Assembly: GCA_916613615.1 (NCBI GenBank)
Contig: OU744721.1
Location: forward strand, 81,039,060 to 81,103,059
Length of the DNA: 64,000 bases
Origin: Steromphala cineraria
Lineage: Eukaryota; Mollusca; Gastropoda; Trochida; Trochidae
Reading direction: 5' to 3'
The notes beneath the pieces were generated by a model, which saw nothing but the letters and a program-made list of their open reading frames with translations, was not told the DNA's origin and did no database searches. The translations under genes were made by a program, and so were the position numbers. How positions within the stretch are numbered: position 1 is the stretch's first letter; the number at the start of each line of letters is the position of its first letter. Below, piece by piece: positions 61,801 to 64,000 of this stretch.

Positions 61801-63763
61801 GTTAAATTTTATTATTCAGCTTTCTTCAGAATCAACCAATTCAATGTCAATTTACATTATGAATGGAAATGATACGAAATTGTTGTCATGTTTTTTATAA
61901 ATCATATCGCTGGTCCTTATCAAATTGTGAATCAGAAGTCCAAGACCACTTTGTAGAGAAACAAACAGATAATAAACGTGAATAAATTTTTGTGTATAAA
62001 TGATTTTATTCTCCACCTGGATGTTAGGCTACAAAACATATTTTAACGACCGTTTGTAACGCTCTTAAATCGAAAGTGCTTTCCCTTGTAGAATTGCAGA
62101 CGACAGGGAACATAATGCCATGTCAATGATAATTTGTAGGGTATATGTAAAGAATTATATGATAAACTTATGTTGTTCAAGTTGCTAAGGTGTTCATTAT
62201 ACATTTTTTGTAAACATGGGACATATTAGCGTTTTGTTCTGCCTATATTTGAGTACTGTTTTTTTATCAGCAAGTTAACAGTACTCGTATATTGAACATT
62301 TTACATTACTATTATGCATTATTTCTTAAAAGGGATAGATAGCCACCGTGACATCCCTGGCCTTCCAACGAGGATTTTCTTTCAAGAATTTTGATTGACT
62401 ATCATAGCAATCTCATTAAAATGATATCATAATTTCTTCACTCGTAGCCTAGTGTAGCAGGTAGATTTTAATAAGATTGACTATCATAGTGGTCTCAGGT
62501 GTTGAAGTTGTTTAATAATACAGAATCCAGTCAACTTGACTTTAATGAATGCTTTATCTGAATAAGTTAATAAAACATCTAACATATGACGGGCATGTAG
62601 TTTATTGAAATACGTTTGTGAGTAAGAAAGCAGTGTTTTTATCTGACCGATATTGCACGATTCGTATAGGAATGATATGGACAGTACGATATAAGCACAT
62701 GCGCTATGTGATGCGGAATTGTCAGTGTGCGAGAGAATAGCAGTAGCAAATAGCTTGTAAGGCCAAACTCTGTTCAAGCGTGTCTCAAGGCTATGTCTCA
62801 TAAGAGATGACTTTCAGCCAACTTTGAAAATGTTAATGCTATAATGAAGATAAATGAGTGTTTCCAGGTTTGTAAAATACTACATGGATTAAGATAAATA
62901 TGATGAATAAGAGAATAGACAAGGAGAAGTGTTTTTTGGATTGTTGATTTTTTTTCACGAATCCACTCTTCGTTATATGAAAACATGCATTTCAATTACA
63001 GCTTGAATAATTCCATTCATTACAAATTCATTATTGTTGAAGTAACTTGATTGTAACTTTTCGTTACCATACTAGTATGCAAGAACGAGCAGCAAGTAAT
63101 AATCAATGTAGGTATTTTGTTTTGGAATAGGTAGTGATATTTGACAAATACTAAGTTGAATTGAACTGAAGTTGTAAGGTAATTTTCCAGCTTTTATCGA
63201 AAAGAAAAGGGTTTTTTAATCTTGAATTTTCATGGGACACATTACTTGACTATTGTGTATGCATTACCTAATTGTATGAATGAACTAGCAAAATACTTGG
63301 AAATTTTTTTTATATTCCATAACATAGAAATGAGAGAAAGTATTTATTTATCAAATATTCCACAGTTGTCAGGTTCTTTAATATCATAACTATGTTGTGG
63401 CGAAATTTTGAAAATTACTAAGAATTACCCAATGTTTATGTGTAGAATTGTTTTAAATAATGTCACACAACATGAACTTATTGCAGATAAATTGATATGT
63501 AAATAAATTTCATATATATTCACAATCGTCAAAGATATAAGTAATAAAACATCTGTATGCTTACAAAAACGTCTCTTTGATATCCAGTGTGGTTCCTTAC
63601 AAATGGCCTGAGTAACGTCAGGATGTTTCGTCACTTGTCTGTAGAGGTCGGTGGTGCCACTTTTCGGTAGACCAGCTAGGTAAAAATATGGTAGACATCT
63701 TAGCTGACCATCTTCTCCATACCAGCAAGGGTTCTTTAGACCTGGCAGATATGACGGACGTAT
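49669..63763 (-). CDS. Carbohydrate sulfotransferase 15-like gene, copy B (exons 2-7, 5' end outside)
   Basis: In coding order the exons are 63763-63565, 61751-61638, 61296-61140, 60933-60771, 53240-53093 and 49856-49669. They join in frame to 322 codons plus TGA. Lengths and phases equal copy A's exactly. The catalytic parts are intact: LPKSGTT PAPS loop, KEPHW, GDGSAST, RNPTDRLYSGY, and C-terminal FYRPHNEQL. Exon 1 with the membrane anchor must lie past base 64000, because intron 1 still aligns with copy A at the window edge. Intron 5 (7.5 kb) and intron 6 (3.2 kb) are enlarged, and intron 6 contains a remnant of a second exon 6. Golgi localisation and PAPS use are inferred from copy A and the family. 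Confidence 0.9.
50298..50328 (-). pseudogene. Remnant of the 3' end of a second exon 6 in copy B
   Basis: These 31 bases encode RNIYKFLKI plus one base and are followed by a GTGAG donor, just as the end of copy A exon 6 (29 of 31 identical). Copy B's own exon 6, 2.8 kb upstream, ends differently (KKIYHFLEL). The following intron, 50297 to about 49895, aligns with copy A's intron 6. The rest of this exon is gone apart from a possible AAATCG, so it cannot be spliced in. Confidence 0.75.
51425..51661 (+). repeat. 117-bp tandem duplication, open in one frame
   Basis: Two units, 51425-51541 and 51542-51658, differ at only about three positions and are followed directly by TAG. The period is 39 codons, and the plus-strand frame (RSVGSTSSTHGIPNVLTDVK and onward) is open through both, with a few more codons upstream from 51386. 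I do not recognise the peptide. It lies antisense in copy B's intron 6, in the part with no counterpart in copy A. A chance open frame in a recent duplication is the simplest reading. Confidence 0.8.
53005..53030 (+). repeat. Poly-G tract in copy B intron 6
   Basis: A run of 26 G residues lies 62 bp past the exon 6 donor of copy B (poly-C on the gene's strand). The length may be inaccurate. It could form a G-quadruplex on the plus strand. Confidence 0.9.
53093..53240 (-). CDS. Copy B exon 6: VRLHIGLYDVFVQDW block
   Basis: Acceptor TCCAACAG, donor GTAAGT, phases 0 and 1. It encodes VRLHIGLYDVFVQDWM, VFSKDQLHFIRFEDY, VQNRLSAIKK and a final IYHFLEL. The first three quarters match copy A well; after QNRL the match drops sharply. 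The preceding 90 bp of intron also align with copy A, so this is the positional counterpart of copy A's exon 6. Confidence 0.9.
53347..54854. mobile_element. Tc1/mariner-type element, 1.5 kb, in copy B intron 5
   Basis: The ends are inverted repeats, CCCTTCCAAAAAAGAAACGC (left) and CTCTTCAAAAAAAGAAACGC (right, reversed), each flanked by TA. Copy A's intron 5 aligns on both sides but lacks this block, so it inserted in copy B after the duplication. Inside are two related segments near 53790 and 53970 (TTTCCTCAAGG to TTCGACCAA). No transposase blocks were recognised. The 124-codon frame at 54281-54655 shows no DDE motif. Confidence 0.7.
54866..54890 (-). pseudogene. Decayed 5' fragment of exon 6, copy B
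   Basis: On the minus strand GTTCGACACCATATCGGTTT resembles the exon 6 start (GTTCGACTCCATATTGGTCT). It corresponds in position to the relic at 22291-22317 of copy A. It has no open frame beyond and no acceptor. Confidence 0.5.
56665..56765. repeat. 101-bp hairpin MITE, arms about 40 bp
   Basis: The left arm (56665-56705) runs AAATAATGACCCGG to GGAAAATAACCTC. The right arm (56726-56765) is its imperfect reverse complement. A 20-bp loop contains GGGCGTAGCCC, itself self-complementary. It is compact, GC-richer than its surroundings and non-coding. It lies in the part of copy B intron 5 that copy A lacks. Confidence 0.75.
57199..57270 (+). repeat. tRNA-like sequence, probably a SINE head or tRNA pseudogene
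   Basis: TAGCTCAACAGG fits the polymerase III A box and GGTTCGAATCC fits the B box exactly, with tRNA-like spacing. The acceptor, anticodon and T stems do not pair, so it is not a functional tRNA, although the loop TTGACAA would present GAC (Val). A tRNA-derived SINE or a decayed tRNA copy is likely. It lies in copy B intron 5. Confidence 0.5.
58372..58510. repeat. 139-bp imperfect palindrome
   Basis: The left half AATACTAAACTCATGGTAAT, then GTGATAGCATTTTTAAGCAA, pairs with the right half read in reverse. Pairing weakens toward the centre, near 58440. This is another foldback or MITE-type unit within copy B's enlarged intron 5. Confidence 0.75.
60771..60933 (-). CDS. Copy B exon 5: LYSGYLYF and helical region
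   Basis: Acceptor TTTGCAG, donor GTAATT, phases 2 and 0. It encodes RLYSGYLYFPNQGENKSRD, then DFHNLVVNAINMFNLC, RSTSSLRACAYND and TIGSMLK. The Ser of the 3'-phosphate site and both conserved Cys residues are present. About 13 of 163 bases differ from copy A. Intron 5 leaves the alignment with copy A almost at once after this exon. Confidence 0.92.
61140..61296 (-). CDS. Copy B exon 4: GDGSAST block and 3'-phosphate Arg
   Basis: Acceptor ACTCTAG, donor GTGGGT, phases 1 and 2. It encodes GDGSASTLWYNNYWYG to IMRNPTD. It is identical to copy A's exon 4 except for one base (Val for Ile), while the adjoining introns differ at roughly 10% of positions. The plus-strand open frame over it is a shadow. 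Confidence 0.93.
61638..61751 (-). CDS. Copy B exon 3: helical linker
   Basis: Acceptor CATTTCAG, donor GTAAGC, phases 1 and 1. It encodes IKKNTFHKRDLREYTRFF, then QPLAAKVLRGIKGANQSVI. A run of nine A residues near the start is in frame. It is more basic than copy A's version, and about 14% of bases differ. Confidence 0.88.
63565..63763 (-). CDS. Copy B exon 2: PAPS 5'-phosphosulfate loop
   Basis: Acceptor TCTTTCAG, donor GTAAGC, phases 0 and 1. It encodes IRPSYLPGLKNPCWYGED, then GLPKSGTTDLYRQ, and ends AICKEPHWISKRRF. The full KEPHW block is kept, unlike copy A. Upstream, intron 1 aligns with copy A to near base 63950, so the duplication continues past the window. Confidence 0.93.
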
Positions 63764-64000
63764 CTGAAAGACGTTCAATTTGTGCCTTCTTTCCTTAGTT
63801 ACTTGTCATCATGAATGTATTACGAAGTTGCAAACTTCGGAAAAGCAATATATTATGCACAACAACCTCTCTGATTCTGATTATCATCGACTGTGCTTCG
63901 AGAATATAATTGTAAAACCATTGTGTCTATCGGTGTTCCTCTCCATATCCCGGCTACGTTCGAATCCAGATAAACACAATATTTTTACAAATATCATATC

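Overview
The window looks like AT-rich nuclear DNA of an animal, most likely a gastropod mollusc and possibly a vetigastropod such as an abalone. The genes are split by GT-AG introns, gene density is very low, and most of the sequence is intergenic or intronic. It carries repeat types that I associate with gastropod genomes from memory: short GTGAGTGAG/CTCACTCAC-ended elements, degenerate tandem repeats of about 155 bp, and fragments containing GTCCGTCCGTAAACTT. The species assignment is inference.

Layout. Bases 1-4200 hold the first coding exon (TM1-TM2) of a rhodopsin-type peptide GPCR on the minus strand; its other exons lie outside the window or were not found. Bases 4200-17000 are gene-free and rich in repeats: degenerate tandem arrays, a truncated LINE, a near-perfect hairpin, and a Tc1 element with intact ends but a broken transposase. 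Bases 17054-28128 (+) carry a complete seven-exon gene for a type II membrane sulfotransferase resembling carbohydrate sulfotransferase 15 (copy A, 403 residues). Bases 28330-49480 are a spacer of about 21 kb with mobile elements: an 8-bp-TSD palindromic element, an L2/CR1-like LINE fragment, a RecQ-like helicase pseudogene fragment, a piggyBac-like element with TTAA ends, and a foldback element. Bases 49669-63763 (-) carry exons 2-7 of a second sulfotransferase (copy B); its first exon lies beyond base 64000.

The main result is that copies A and B are arms of one inverted, tail-to-tail segmental duplication. All six shared exons have identical lengths and phases (199, 114, 157, 163, 148, 188 nt). 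Flanking introns and the 3' UTR also align, to about 28320 in A and 49480 in B. Divergence is patchy. By eye, exon 4 differs at 1 of 157 positions, while exons 3 and 6 differ at about 15%. Exon 6 is the most disturbed. Copy B has, besides its full exon 6, a 31-nt remnant of the 3' end of a second exon 6, and that remnant matches the end of copy A's exon 6 better than copy B's own. Both copies also keep a decayed 5' exon-6 fragment in intron 5. This suggests an ancestral tandem pair of exon 6 variants that was resolved differently in each copy. Insertions present in only one arm (LINE tail, Tc1 relics, a possible 2.1-kb TIR element) date events after the duplication.

Both enzymes should act in the Golgi, moving sulfate from PAPS to a carbohydrate acceptor. 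The exact substrate cannot be read from the sequence. All identity figures are approximate hand counts.
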